This document shows, in pieces, positions 35,247 through 43,646 of a stretch of DNA of 64,000 bases. Position 1 is the stretch's first letter. Each line of letters opens with the position of its first letter. A program made the position numbers and the translations under genes. The notes beneath the pieces were generated by a model that saw nothing but the letters and a program-made list of their open reading frames with translations, ran no database searches and was not told the DNA's origin. This DNA comes from an uncultured Opitutia bacterium (GTDB lineage Bacteria > Verrucomicrobiota > Verrucomicrobiia > Opitutales > Puniceicoccaceae): positions 1-64,000 of the forward strand of contig CAJXLM010000003.1 in NCBI GenBank assembly GCA_913056175.1. The letters run 5' to 3'.

Positions 35247-36167
35247 ATGGAACTCTTCCGCCAGCATCCCGGGCCCATCGACACGGCCACCGCCTTTGCC
35301 GGCTATGAGGTCGCCCGGCACCGCCTGCCCGCCGCCGTCTCTCCCGCCTCCACCGGGCGGGCCCGCCACCTCGGCGACCTCGTCGACCGCTACGACGCCT
35401 TCCTCCTCGACGGCTACGGTGTCCTCAACCGGGGGGACCAGCCGGTCCCCGGTGCCGTCGAACGACTTGCCCAGTTGCGTGCCGCCGGCCGGAAGATTGT
35501 CGTCCTCACCAACGGGGCGACGCCCACCGCGGAGGCCGCCCGGGCCAAGTACCGCGCCCTCGGGTTCGCCTTGGCGCCGGAGGAATTGGTGGCCAGCCGC
35601 GAGATTGCCAGCCTGCACCTGCGGGGAATCCTGCCCTCCGGCACCTGGGCCGCCATCGCCGGGGAGGGGGACTCGTTCCCCGATCTCTCCGTCCCCCTCG
35701 AGGACCTCCAGAAAAACCCGGGGCTGCTCGCCACCGCCGACGCCTTCCTCTTCCTCTCCAGCGACCGCTGGAACTGGTCCTGGCAGGACCGACTCGTCGA
35801 GGCCCTGCGGGCCCGGCCACGGCCGGTGGTCGTCGCCAATCCCGACCTGGTGGCCCCCCGCGAGGACTGGCTCTCCGTGGAGCCGGGGACCTACGCCCAC
35901 CACCTCGCCGATGAGTGCGGGATCGAGCCCCGCTTTTTCGGCAAGCCCTTCGCCGAGGCCTTCACCATCGCCATGGCCCGCACCGGGATCCCCCCCCACC
36001 GTACGGTCATGGTCGGCGACACCCTCCACACGGATGTCCTCGGGGGCACTGCCGCCGGTTGCGACACGGTCCTCGTGGCCGACCATGGACTCTTCGCCGG
36101 GCTCGACCCGGAGCCCTTCATCGAGCGCTCCGGCCTCCGCCCCCACTGGATTGTCCCGACGACCTAG
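35247..36167 (+). CDS. HAD-IIA (NagD/AraL-like) phosphatase
   Basis: A 306-residue haloacid-dehalogenase-superfamily phosphatase of class IIA. Nucleophile motif FLLDGYGVL with Asp55, motif II VLTNGAT, the Lys of motif III in FFGKPFAEAF, and motif IV VGDTLHTDVLGG. In the first motif the second aspartate (normally D-x-D) is Tyr57, an altered form also seen, with other aromatic residues, in some class IIA branches. Bacillus AraL, its nearest functional parallel, hydrolyses sugar phosphates next to AraM. It follows the dehydrogenase by 9 nt and converges with modC (4 bp overlap). Confidence 0.82.
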   Translation: MELFRQHPGPIDTATAFAGYEVARHRLPAAVSPASTGRARHLGDLVDRYDAFLLDGYGVLNRGDQPVPGAVERLAQLRAAGRKIVVLTNGATPTAEAARAKYRALGFALAPEELVASREIASLHLRGILPSGTWAAIAGEGDSFPDLSVPLEDLQKNPGLLATADAFLFLSSDRWNWSWQDRLVEALRARPRPVVVANPDLVAPREDWLSVEPGTYAHHLADECGIEPRFFGKPFAEAFTIAMARTGIPPHRTVMVGDTLHTDVLGGTAAGCDTVLVADHGLFAGLDPEPFIERSGLRPHWIVPTT

Positions 36168-37279
36168 GGCCGCTCTTCCGGGGCGGGCGGTGCTGCCGGC
36201 CCCGGGGCCTTGCCCACGCCGCCCGGCAGCACCCTGAGCCGGTGCAGCTGTACGCGCACCGGATCACCGGGACGGAGAGGGTGGGTCTCGAGGAAAGCCT
36301 TCGGCACGGGAACGGGAAGCACCTCCCCGGCGAGGCGGACCCGCACCCGCGCGGTGGTTGCCCCCGGCTCCTCCAGCGACTCGACCGTCCCGTCCAGCAG
36401 GTGGTCCACACTGCTGCGCGCCCCCTCGCCCACGAGGAGGCTCGTTTCCTCCGGCCGGAGGAGGAAGCGTACGGCCTCCCGTCCGCGCACCTCCCCCTCC
36501 GGCAGGAGGACCGGGCCCCATTCGGTGAGGAAGGTGGCCTCCCCCCCCGCGGCACCCGCGGCCCGGCGGCGACCCCGGAGCACCACCGCCCCGGAACCTT
36601 TCCCGCCCTCGAGCCACCCGGCCATGGCGGCGACGGAACCACTCGCGCGAATCCTCCCGTCTTCCAACAGGAAGATCTCGTCGGCGAGGGCGAGCATCTC
36701 CTCCGGGGAATGGCTCACATGGAGCACGGGGATCCGCAGGCTCTCCTGCAAGCCGGCGAGCAGGGGCAGGATCTCGTCCTTGCGGGGCGCATCCAGGGAG
36801 GCGAGGGGCTCGTCGAGGAGGAGCAGGTGCGGCCGGGAGGCCAGCGCCCGGGCCATGGCCACGCGCTGCTGCTCGCCGAGCGAGAGCTGCCCGGGAAAAC
36901 GGTCGAGGAGGGATTCGATCCCGAGGACCGCCAGAACCTGCTCCCGGGGGAGGGCCCAGCCCCCCCTGCCCGCCCGGCGCTCCGCGTAGGCGAGATTCCC
37001 CCGCACGCGGAGGTGGGGGAAGAGACTCGGCTCCTGGAAGACGAACCCGACCCGGCGGCGGTGGGGCGGAAGAAAGCGGGACCCGTCCTGCCAGGTCTCC
37101 CCTCCCACCTCCACCCTTCCCCGCGCCCCCCTCTCCAATCCGGCGATCGCGCGGAGGAGGGTGGTCTTGCCGCTCCCGGAGGGGCCGAAGAGACCGGAGA
37201 CCCCCCGCCCCGGGAAGCCGGTGTCCACCTCCAGGCGGAAGCCCGGCCGCTCGAGGACCAGCTGCACCCGCACGCTCAT
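36164..37279 (-). CDS. modC: Molybdate ABC transporter ATP-binding protein
   Basis: ATPase of the molybdate importer, 371 residues. Walker A GPSGSGKTT, signature LSLGEQQRVAMARA (LSGGE is usual), Walker B LLLLDEPLASLD, and switch His in HVSHSPEE. The C-terminal third holds the MOP/TOBE-type domain that binds molybdate in ModC. Overlaps the modB stop by 4 nt (ATGA). Molybdate supply implies molybdoenzymes elsewhere in the genome. Confidence 0.92.
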   Translation of the reverse strand: MSVRVQLVLERPGFRLEVDTGFPGRGVSGLFGPSGSGKTTLLRAIAGLERGARGRVEVGGETWQDGSRFLPPHRRRVGFVFQEPSLFPHLRVRGNLAYAERRAGRGGWALPREQVLAVLGIESLLDRFPGQLSLGEQQRVAMARALASRPHLLLLDEPLASLDAPRKDEILPLLAGLQESLRIPVLHVSHSPEEMLALADEIFLLEDGRIRASGSVAAMAGWLEGGKGSGAVVLRGRRRAAGAAGGEATFLTEWGPVLLPEGEVRGREAVRFLLRPEETSLLVGEGARSSVDHLLDGTVESLEEPGATTARVRVRLAGEVLPVPVPKAFLETHPLRPGDPVRVQLHRLRVLPGGVGKAPGPAAPPAPEERP

Positions 37280-37962
37280 GGCCCCACCCGCTCCCGCCGA
37301 CCGCGCCCGCCCCAGCCGTAGACCACGAGCAGCAGGAACAGGGAAAGCCCGAGGAGGACGGCCGAGAGGATCCCCGCCTTGCCGTACTCCAGGGTTTCTA
37401 CGTGGTCATAGATCGCGATGGAGGCCACCCGGGTCTCCCCGGGCAGGTTTCCCCCGATGAGGAGGACGACCCCGAACTCGCCGAGGGTGTGGGCAAAACC
37501 GAGAACGGCCGCCGTGAGGAAGCCGCGCCGGGCGAGGGGCACGGCCACGGTGAGAAAGCGGTCCCGGGGACCCGCCCCCAGCGTCGCGGCGACTTCGAGG
37601 GGCCGGCCTCCCACCCCGTGAAAGGCGGTCTGCAGGGGTTGCACGACGAAGGGCAGGGAGTAGAGCATCGAACCGATCACGAGGCCCTCGAAGGTGAAGG
37701 CGAGGGAGCGGCCGCCGAGGGCCTCCAGCAATCCGCCCACCGGACCCCGCGGGCCGAGAGCCACCAGCAGGTAGAACCCGAGCACCGTGGGGGGGAGGAC
37801 GAGAGGCAGGGCCACCACCGCTTCCACGAGGAAGCGCCCCCGCCAGGAGGTGCGGGCCAGCCACCAGGCCAAGGGGGTGCCCACAAGGAGGAGAAGGACC
37901 ACGGTCACGGCGGCCAGCCGCAGCGAGAGGCCAAGGGCGACCCAGTCACCGGACTCGCTCAT
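37276..37962 (-). CDS. modB: Molybdate ABC transporter permease
   Basis: A 228-residue inner-membrane permease with five or six hydrophobic segments. The ModB pattern includes ALPLVLPPTVLGFYLL near the first half, LEVAATLGAGPRDRF as the ATPase-contact loop, and FAHTLGEFGVVLLIGGNLPG. ATG at 37962 starts MSESGDWVALGLSL; the longer open frame upstream lacks homology. Translationally coupled on both sides. Confidence 0.93.
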   Translation of the reverse strand: MSESGDWVALGLSLRLAAVTVVLLLLVGTPLAWWLARTSWRGRFLVEAVVALPLVLPPTVLGFYLLVALGPRGPVGGLLEALGGRSLAFTFEGLVIGSMLYSLPFVVQPLQTAFHGVGGRPLEVAATLGAGPRDRFLTVAVPLARRGFLTAAVLGFAHTLGEFGVVLLIGGNLPGETRVASIAIYDHVETLEYGKAGILSAVLLGLSLFLLLVVYGWGGRGRRERVGP

Positions 37963-38747
37963 GGGCCCGCCCCAGAACGGTAACCCCACTCCCGCAAGCG
38001 GGCGGCGACCCGCTCGCCGCGGAGGAAACGGAGGAAGTCGGCGGCTGCGGACCGGTCCTCCAGGGCGACCGCCTGTTGCTCGATCGCCGGGTAGGACGCG
38101 GCCGGAGGAAGCCAGAGGGATCCCGCCGGCTCCCCTCCCCCGCCCCGTGCGAGAACCTGTGCATAGGCCACGAATCCGAGCTCGGCCGCCCCGCTGTCCA
38201 CGAGCTGGAAGGCCTGGGCAACATTCTGGCCCCGCACGATCCTTCCGCGCAGCGCTTCCCAAAGACCGCGCCGCTCGAGCAGGGCCCGCGCCGCCGCGCC
38301 GTAGGGGGCGAGGGAGGGGTTGGCGAGGGCGAGATAGCGGAAACCGCCCTCCGCGAGGAGGCGCCCCCCGGCGAGATCGAGGCCCTCCCGCGGGCTCCAC
38401 AGGGCGAGCTGCCCCACGGCATAGGTGAACCGGGAGCCGGCCACGGCGAGGCCCTCTTCCTCAAGGAGGCGCGGGCGCTCCGCGTCCGCCGCCAGGAAGA
38501 CCCCGTAGGGAGCCCCGTGGCGGATCTGCGCGTAGAGTTGGCCGGTCGATCCATAGCTGGGCACCAGCTCCACCCCTGACTCCCGGGCGTAAAGGGGCAG
38601 GAGCGCCTCGAGGGCCGGACGGAAATTGCTGGCCACCGCCACGCGCAACTCCTCCGCCCGGAGGAGCTGCGGCCCGGAGAGGAGGATACCGGCGCACCCG
38701 ACAAGCACTAGCGCGATCCACCCTCCACTGCCGCAACCTGCCTTCAT
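37959..38747 (-). CDS. modA: Molybdate-binding periplasmic protein
   Basis: A 262-residue substrate-binding protein with an N-terminal signal segment (hydrophobic run about residues 10-28, ending LLRAEE). The ModA pattern is present: LRVAVASNFRPALEALLP, SYGSTGQLYAQIRHGAPYGV, ALANPSLAPYG and NVAQAFQLVDSGAAELGFV. ATG at 38747 is chosen to expose the signal peptide. First gene of modABC. No recognisable molybdenum-cofactor riboswitch or ModE site was seen in the 107 bp upstream. Confidence 0.92.
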   Translation of the reverse strand: MKAGCGSGGWIALVLVGCAGILLSGPQLLRAEELRVAVASNFRPALEALLPLYARESGVELVPSYGSTGQLYAQIRHGAPYGVFLAADAERPRLLEEEGLAVAGSRFTYAVGQLALWSPREGLDLAGGRLLAEGGFRYLALANPSLAPYGAAARALLERRGLWEALRGRIVRGQNVAQAFQLVDSGAAELGFVAYAQVLARGGGGEPAGSLWLPPAASYPAIEQQAVALEDRSAAADFLRFLRGERVAARLREWGYRSGAGP

Positions 38748-38854
38748 TGTGGGGTCAGGATGCCTCCGCCCCGCCGCGGGGCCAACCCGGGAGTTGCCGG
38801 GACGGCCGGGATCCCGGGGGCGCGGACCTCCCGCGGGGGCCTTCCCCGGCACAC

Positions 38855-40063
38855 TCAGCCGAGCCGCTCCCGGAAGGTGCGGTAGTCAAAGGTGCGGGTC
38901 GTCCGGCAGTTGCCGTCCTCCCCGAGGACGGCGATGTCCGGCAGGCGCACGCCGTTGAAAGTGGTGGTCTTTACCATCGTGTAGTGGCCCATGTCCCCGA
39001 ACAGGAGCCGGTCCCCCACCGCGAGCGGCCGGTCGAAGGAATAGTCCCCGAGGACATCGCCCGCCAGGCAGGTCAGGCCTCCGAGCTGGTAGGTGTAGGC
39101 CTTCTCGCCGGGACGCCCGGCCCCGAATACCTCCGGGCGGTAGGGCATCTCGAGGACGTCCGGGAGGTGGGCGGTGGCGGAGGTGTCGAGGATCGCGTAG
39201 CGGCCCCCGGGTCCGGCGAGGTCCAGCACGGAGGCCACGAGCACGCCGGTGTTCAGGCCCACGGCCTCCCCGGGCTCAAGATACACGGTCAGGCCGGTCC
39301 GCTCGCAAAAGGAACGGACGATCCGCACAAGACGCTCGCGGTCGTAGCCCTCCCGGGTCAGGTGGTGCCCACCCCCGAAATTCACCCAGGAGAGCCGGGG
39401 GAACCAGCGGGCAAAGCGGTCCTCAAAGGCCACGAGGGTCCGCTCGAGCGCGTCGGCGTCCTGCTCGCAGAGGGTGTGGAAGTGCAGGCCGCTCACCCCC
39501 TCCGGCAAGCCCTCCACGGCCAGCTCGGCCGCCCGCGTGCCGAGGCGGGAGTCCGGCCCACCCGGGTCGTAGAGGGGGGTCTGCCCCTCGGAATGCTCGG
39601 GATGCACCCGCAGGCCGAACGCGAGGGCGGGGGACACGCCCTGCGCCCGATCCACCCACCGCCGGGCCTGTCCGGGTGAGTTGAAGACGAGATGGTCGCA
39701 GAGACCGGCCATGGCGAGGAGATCCTCCCGCCCGTAGGCGGGGGCGTAGCCGTGCACTTCCCCGCCGATCTCCTCGCGGGCCAGCCGGGCCTCGTGGGGC
39801 GAGGATGCGGTGGCCCCGTCCAGCGCGCCCCTGATGGACCCGAGCAACGGGCCGGGCGCGTAGCCCTTCAGGGCGAGGAGGAGTCGGGCCCCGGTTTGCT
39901 CGCGAAGACGGCCGAGCAGGGTGAGGTTCTCGCCCAGCTGCCGCTCCACGAGGACAAAGGCCGGGGTGCGCACTGCCCCCAGGATCGCCTCCCGCTCCTC
40001 CGCGCGGGGAAACCGCACGGGAGCCGCCGGACCGGGAGGCAGCTCCTCCCCTCCCCCGTTCAC
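38855..40063 (-). CDS. nspC: Carboxynorspermidine/carboxyspermidine decarboxylase
   Basis: PLP-dependent decarboxylase, 402 residues, converting carboxyspermidine (or carboxynorspermidine) to the polyamine. Fold type III features: the PLP lysine at residue 66 (LLALKGYAPG), SPHEARLAREE, WVNFGGGHHLTREGYD, the phosphate-binding LEPGEAVG, and FGDMGHYTMVKTTTFNG near the end. GTG start overlapping the upstream synthase stop by 4 nt. With the synthase it forms the S-adenosylmethionine-independent route from putrescine. Confidence 0.94.
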   Translation of the reverse strand: MNGGGEELPPGPAAPVRFPRAEEREAILGAVRTPAFVLVERQLGENLTLLGRLREQTGARLLLALKGYAPGPLLGSIRGALDGATASSPHEARLAREEIGGEVHGYAPAYGREDLLAMAGLCDHLVFNSPGQARRWVDRAQGVSPALAFGLRVHPEHSEGQTPLYDPGGPDSRLGTRAAELAVEGLPEGVSGLHFHTLCEQDADALERTLVAFEDRFARWFPRLSWVNFGGGHHLTREGYDRERLVRIVRSFCERTGLTVYLEPGEAVGLNTGVLVASVLDLAGPGGRYAILDTSATAHLPDVLEMPYRPEVFGAGRPGEKAYTYQLGGLTCLAGDVLGDYSFDRPLAVGDRLLFGDMGHYTMVKTTTFNGVRLPDIAVLGEDGNCRTTRTFDYRTFRERLG

Positions 40064-41256
40064 AACGGGAGCTCCACGCGGTGCCGGGGCAATCCGCTGC
40101 GCTCCAGCTCAGCGAGGAAGGGGTCGGGGTCGAGCTGCTCCACATTGAAGACTCCGGCCCCCGACCACTGCCCGGTCAGCATCATCTTCGCCCCGGCCAT
40201 CGCCGGGACTCCGGTGGTATAGGAAATGGCCTGGGAGCCGACCTCCTCGTAGCAATCCTCGTGGCGGCAGAGGTTGTAGAGGTACACCCGGCGGGGCTCG
40301 CCCCCCTTTTTTCCGCGGGCGATCACCCCGATGCAGGTGCGCCCGCGGGTGCGCGCGCCGAGATCGCCGGGGTCGGGGAGGACGGCCTTGAGGAACTGCA
40401 GGGGGATCACCTCCCGGCCCTCGTACTCCACGGGGTCGATGCGGGTCATCCCGACATTCTCGAGGACCTCAAGGTGCTTCAGGTAGTTGTCCGAAAAGGT
40501 CATCCAGAACTGGGCCCGGCGCAGGCCGGGCAGGTGCCGGGCGAGGGACTCGAGCTCCTCGTGGTACATCCGGTAGATGCGCAGCGGGCCAATCCCGTCC
40601 GGGAAGTCAAAGGACTCCGCGGTGCTCAACGCCGGGGTCTCCACCCACTCACCGTCCTCGTAGTGGCGGCAGGGCGCGGTCACCTCGCGGATGTTGATCT
40701 CGGGGTTGAAGTTCGTGGCGAAGGGCAGCCCGTGGTCGCCGGCGTTCGCGTCGAGGATGTCGAGCTCCTCGATGCGGTCGAAGTCGTGCTTGGCGAGCCA
40801 GGCGGTGTAAGCATTCGTCACCCCGGGGTCGAAGCCGCATCCGAGGAGGGCCATGAGCCCGGCCTCCCGGAACCGGTCCTCGTAGGCCCACTGCCAGGAG
40901 TACTCGAAGCGGGCGGTCTCCGGGGGCTCGTAGTTCGCGGTGTCGAGGTAGGGGACCCCGGTGGCCAGGCACGCCTCCATGAGGGTGAGGTCCTGGTACG
41001 GCAGGGCCACGTGGAGGAGGAGGTCGGGCCGCTCCCGCCGCAGGAGGGCCTCCACCTCCTCCGGACGATCCGCGTCGACCTGGGCCGTCCGCAGGCCGCC
41101 GCCGAGCTCGTCGGCAATGCGGCGGCACTTCTCCTCGTTCCGACTCGCGAGCACGATGTCGCCAAAGACTTCGGGCTGCTGGGCGCACTTGTGGGCCACC
41201 ACGCGGCCCACGCCGCCGGCGCCGAGGATGAGAACACGGGAGGAATCGCTGCTCAC
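40060..41256 (-). CDS. Carboxynorspermidine/carboxyspermidine synthase (saccharopine dehydrogenase family)
   Basis: Condenses aspartate semialdehyde with putrescine or diaminopropane using NADPH. Family features: the dinucleotide-binding LILGAGGVGRVVAHKCAQ at the N-terminus, VALPYQDLTLMEACLATG, GCGFDPGVTNAYTAWLAK and AGDHGLPFATNFNPEINI. I chose the GTG at 41256 (398 residues, the usual length), since the upstream extension is low in homology and proline-rich. First gene of the two-gene polyamine operon, divergent from a small membrane protein gene. Confidence 0.93.
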   Translation of the reverse strand: MSSDSSRVLILGAGGVGRVVAHKCAQQPEVFGDIVLASRNEEKCRRIADELGGGLRTAQVDADRPEEVEALLRRERPDLLLHVALPYQDLTLMEACLATGVPYLDTANYEPPETARFEYSWQWAYEDRFREAGLMALLGCGFDPGVTNAYTAWLAKHDFDRIEELDILDANAGDHGLPFATNFNPEINIREVTAPCRHYEDGEWVETPALSTAESFDFPDGIGPLRIYRMYHEELESLARHLPGLRRAQFWMTFSDNYLKHLEVLENVGMTRIDPVEYEGREVIPLQFLKAVLPDPGDLGARTRGRTCIGVIARGKKGGEPRRVYLYNLCRHEDCYEEVGSQAISYTTGVPAMAGAKMMLTGQWSGAGVFNVEQLDPDPFLAELERSGLPRHRVELPL

Positions 41257-41335
41257 GGGGCTGATCGTGCCCAGCTGGCCCGGCAGGGCAAGAGAAGGGC
41301 TTGGCCCGCGGGATTTTTTTGGCAGAGTCCGGGGT

Positions 41336-41608
41336 GTGAGCGACAATCCCCCGCCACCCGCCAGCACTCCGAAACGGCCCAGCTTCGGCCTCTGGGTCTG
41401 GCTGGTCTACGCCGGGCTGGTCGCCTTCGCGATCCCCTGGTACTGGCCGGAGGAAGGGGCGCCCGTGTTCCTCGGGATGAGGGCACCCCAACTGACGACG
41501 CTGCTCGGTGGGATCGGGATCGCCGCCTTCAGTTGCTGGCTCTTCGCCCACCAGATCCCCGAGGCGGAGGGAGACGGGGGCCGGGAGGAAGAGCCCCCGG
41601 GGGACTGA
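41336..41608 (+). CDS. Small two-helix membrane protein, weakly DUF3311-like
   Basis: A 90-residue protein with GTG start. A proline-rich N-terminus is followed by two hydrophobic segments (about 18-35 and 53-71) separated by a short loop with WYWPEEGAPVFLGM, then an acidic tail. The arrangement resembles small DUF3311 proteins that accompany sodium:solute symporters, but the symporter in this window is 12 kb away. Divergent from the polyamine operon. Function unknown. Confidence 0.55.
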   Translation: MSDNPPPPASTPKRPSFGLWVWLVYAGLVAFAIPWYWPEEGAPVFLGMRAPQLTTLLGGIGIAAFSCWLFAHQIPEAEGDGGREEEPPGD

Positions 41609-41611
41609 GCC

Positions 41612-42127
41612 TCAGGAGGCCGGCGCGGCAACGAGGCAGCCGACGATTTCCTCCGCCAGGCTGGTGAAGAGGGAATCGGTCGACTCAATCGTCTTGCGGT
41701 TCACCGCCGAGAAGGTGCTCCGGGTGGTCGTGCCGGCGACTTGCAGCCGGGTGGTCCCGGTCATCTTCCAGCGGTTCATCAGGCGATTGCGCTCCAGGTC
41801 CTCGACCGTCACCACGAGGGTATCCCGCGCGGAAGAGGCGGAGGGAGCGGCCGAGAGCAGGGTCACCTGCGTGCCCCGGTTGCCGAGGGCCTTGTTCAAG
41901 GCGTCCTCGAAACCATCGCGGTTCTGCGCATCCACCCTCTCCACCGCCGCGGTATCCAGGTAGACTTCCAGGCGGGGAACCGCTGCCTGCGGGCAGGGCG
42001 CCATCCTCACCTCGGTGGGCAGGGCCTGGCCCACGGTCTTGCGGGCCGCGGTCACACAGCCGGTCAGGACCGTCGCCAGCAGCGCGAGGAGAAGGAGGTG
42101 CAGGAGGGGACGACGGGGGGATTGCAT
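41612..42127 (-). CDS. Predicted lipoprotein of unknown function
   Basis: A 171-residue protein with a lipoprotein signal: a hydrophobic run (about 8-20) ending in LTGC, so Cys23 is the likely lipidated residue. The mature part is a single domain with alternating strands (PRLEVYLDTAAVE, DTLVVTVEDLERN, TGTTRLQVAGTT), recalling small outer-membrane lipoproteins that measure or bind cell-envelope components, but I do not recognise the family. It has its own promoter-like sequence and converges with the small membrane protein gene. Confidence 0.7.
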   Translation of the reverse strand: MQSPRRPLLHLLLLALLATVLTGCVTAARKTVGQALPTEVRMAPCPQAAVPRLEVYLDTAAVERVDAQNRDGFEDALNKALGNRGTQVTLLSAAPSASSARDTLVVTVEDLERNRLMNRWKMTGTTRLQVAGTTTRSTFSAVNRKTIESTDSLFTSLAEEIVGCLVAAPAS

Positions 42128-42155
42128 AGGCGGACCCTGACCTCCCCGCCCGTGG

Positions 42156-42185
42156 ATTACAAGATTATCGAATCGATACGATCAA
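42156..42185 (-). promoter_or_regulatory. Predicted promoter of the lipoprotein gene with palindromic spacer
   Basis: On the minus strand TTGATC (42180-42185), an 18 nt spacer and TGTAAT (42156-42161, five of six matches to the -10 consensus) lie 28 nt before the ATG. The spacer contains a 13 nt palindrome, TATCGA-A-TCGATA (42166-42178), a possible repressor site. The stretch is strikingly A+T-rich for this genome. Confidence 0.5.
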
Positions 42186-42191
42186 TCTGGT

Positions 42192-43646
42192 TTATCCCCT
42201 GCGGGCGGCCGCCGCCCACTCGTACACTTGCGAGTACTGGCGCGCCGACGCACCCCAGGACGCGTCCCGCCGCATCCCGTTCTGCTGGAGGGCCGCCACG
42301 CGGGTGGGCTCGGTCTCCCAGAGGTCCACCGCACGGAGAAGCACCTCGAGGAGGGCCTCGGAGAGGATCGGCTCGAAGAGGAAACCGGTCCCGTGGGGCT
42401 CCTCGGCGGGGAGGACGGTATCCGCCAGCCCGCCCGTCTTCCGGACCACGGGAATGGCCCCGTAGCGCATCGCGTACTGCTGGCTGAGCCCGCAGGGCTC
42501 GAAGCGACTGGGCATGACGAGGAAGTCTGCCCCACCCATGATGAGGTGGGCGAGGCGCTCGTTGTAGCCGAGGTAGACACCGACCTCGCGGGGCCGGGCC
42601 CGCGCCTCCGCCGCAAAGCGCTCCTCCTCGAGGGAATCGCCGGAGCCGAGCAGCACGAACTGCGCCCGGGTCGACCCGAGGAAACGGTCCATGATGTCGA
42701 GGAAGAGGTCCATGCCCTTCTGGGCAAAGAGCCGGGAGACCACCCCGAAGAGGGGGCGGGAGAGGTCCGGATCGAGCCCGAATTCCTCCCGCAGGGCCTC
42801 GCGCGCCACGGTGCGCCCGGAAAGATCGTCCGCGGAGATCGGGGCCGGCAGGTGGGGATCCGTGGCCGGATCCCACGCCGCTTCGTCGATCCCGTTGACG
42901 ATCCCGATGAGATCGGCCGCCTTGAAACGGAGGACCCCGTCGAGACCGCAGCCACCCACGGGGCCCTTGATTTCCTCCGCGTAGGTGGGGCTCACCGTGG
43001 TCAGCTTGTCCGCGTGGTAGAGTCCGCCCTTCAGCCAGTTGGCCGCGCCGACGTCCCCGAACCCGTCGGGACGGAGGGTCCAGCCGGGCAGGCCGGTGTC
43101 GGGGAAAGTCTCCACGGGGAACCGGCCCTGGTGCTCGAGGTTGTGGATGGTGAGCACGCTGGCGGTTTGCCCGAGCGGCGTGCCCGAGAGGATCGTGTTC
43201 AGGTACGCGGGGATGAGGGCGGTGGTCCAGTCGTGCACGTGGACGACGTCGGGGATCCAGCCGAGGACAAGACAAAGTTCGAGGGCTCCCCGCGAGAGGA
43301 GGCCGAAGCGACGGTGGTTGTCCGGATAGGCGCCCTCCCGGGTGTGGTAGATCCCGGCACGGTCGAAGTACTCCTGGTACTCGAGCAGGTACACGGGCAC
43401 CTTCGAACCGGGCAACTCGGTCTCGGCAACGGCCGCGAACTGCACGCCCACCCCGGTATGCACGAAAAGGATCTCCTCGCGCCGACGAGGGGGCTGGGTG
43501 GTGCGAAGGCCCCGGTACTGCGGGAGCACGAGCCGCACGTCGTGCCCGAGGGCCTCCAGGTGGGGAGGCAGTGCTCCCACCACGTCTCCGAGTCCGCCTT
43601 CCTTGGCGAGGGGGGCGGCCTCCGGTGCTACAAAAAGAATCTTCAC
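42192..43646 (-). CDS. glgA: Glycogen synthase
   Basis: GT5 enzyme that elongates alpha-1,4-glucan from ADP-glucose, 484 residues, full length. N-terminal K-x-G-G motif (KEGGLGDV, Lys15) for ADP-glucose binding; HVHDWTTALIPAYL; C-terminal FGVVSRLFAQKG, SRFEPCGLSQQYAMRYGAIP and KTGGLADTV. GTG start at 43646, preceded by a clear GGAGGA ribosome-binding site. The start overlaps the stop of the upstream exosortase gene as GTGA, an unusual pairing. No other glg gene is nearby. Confidence 0.93.
   Translation of the reverse strand: MKILFVAPEAAPLAKEGGLGDVVGALPPHLEALGHDVRLVLPQYRGLRTTQPPRRREEILFVHTGVGVQFAAVAETELPGSKVPVYLLEYQEYFDRAGIYHTREGAYPDNHRRFGLLSRGALELCLVLGWIPDVVHVHDWTTALIPAYLNTILSGTPLGQTASVLTIHNLEHQGRFPVETFPDTGLPGWTLRPDGFGDVGAANWLKGGLYHADKLTTVSPTYAEEIKGPVGGCGLDGVLRFKAADLIGIVNGIDEAAWDPATDPHLPAPISADDLSGRTVAREALREEFGLDPDLSRPLFGVVSRLFAQKGMDLFLDIMDRFLGSTRAQFVLLGSGDSLEEERFAAEARARPREVGVYLGYNERLAHLIMGGADFLVMPSRFEPCGLSQQYAMRYGAIPVVRKTGGLADTVLPAEEPHGTGFLFEPILSEALLEVLLRAVDLWETEPTRVAALQQNGMRRDASWGASARQYSQVYEWAAAARRG

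Noticed and set aside
37959-38855. Molybdenum-cofactor riboswitch before modA
   Set aside because: The 107 bp upstream of modA is G+C-rich and hairpin-prone, but I could not align the conserved cores of that riboswitch.
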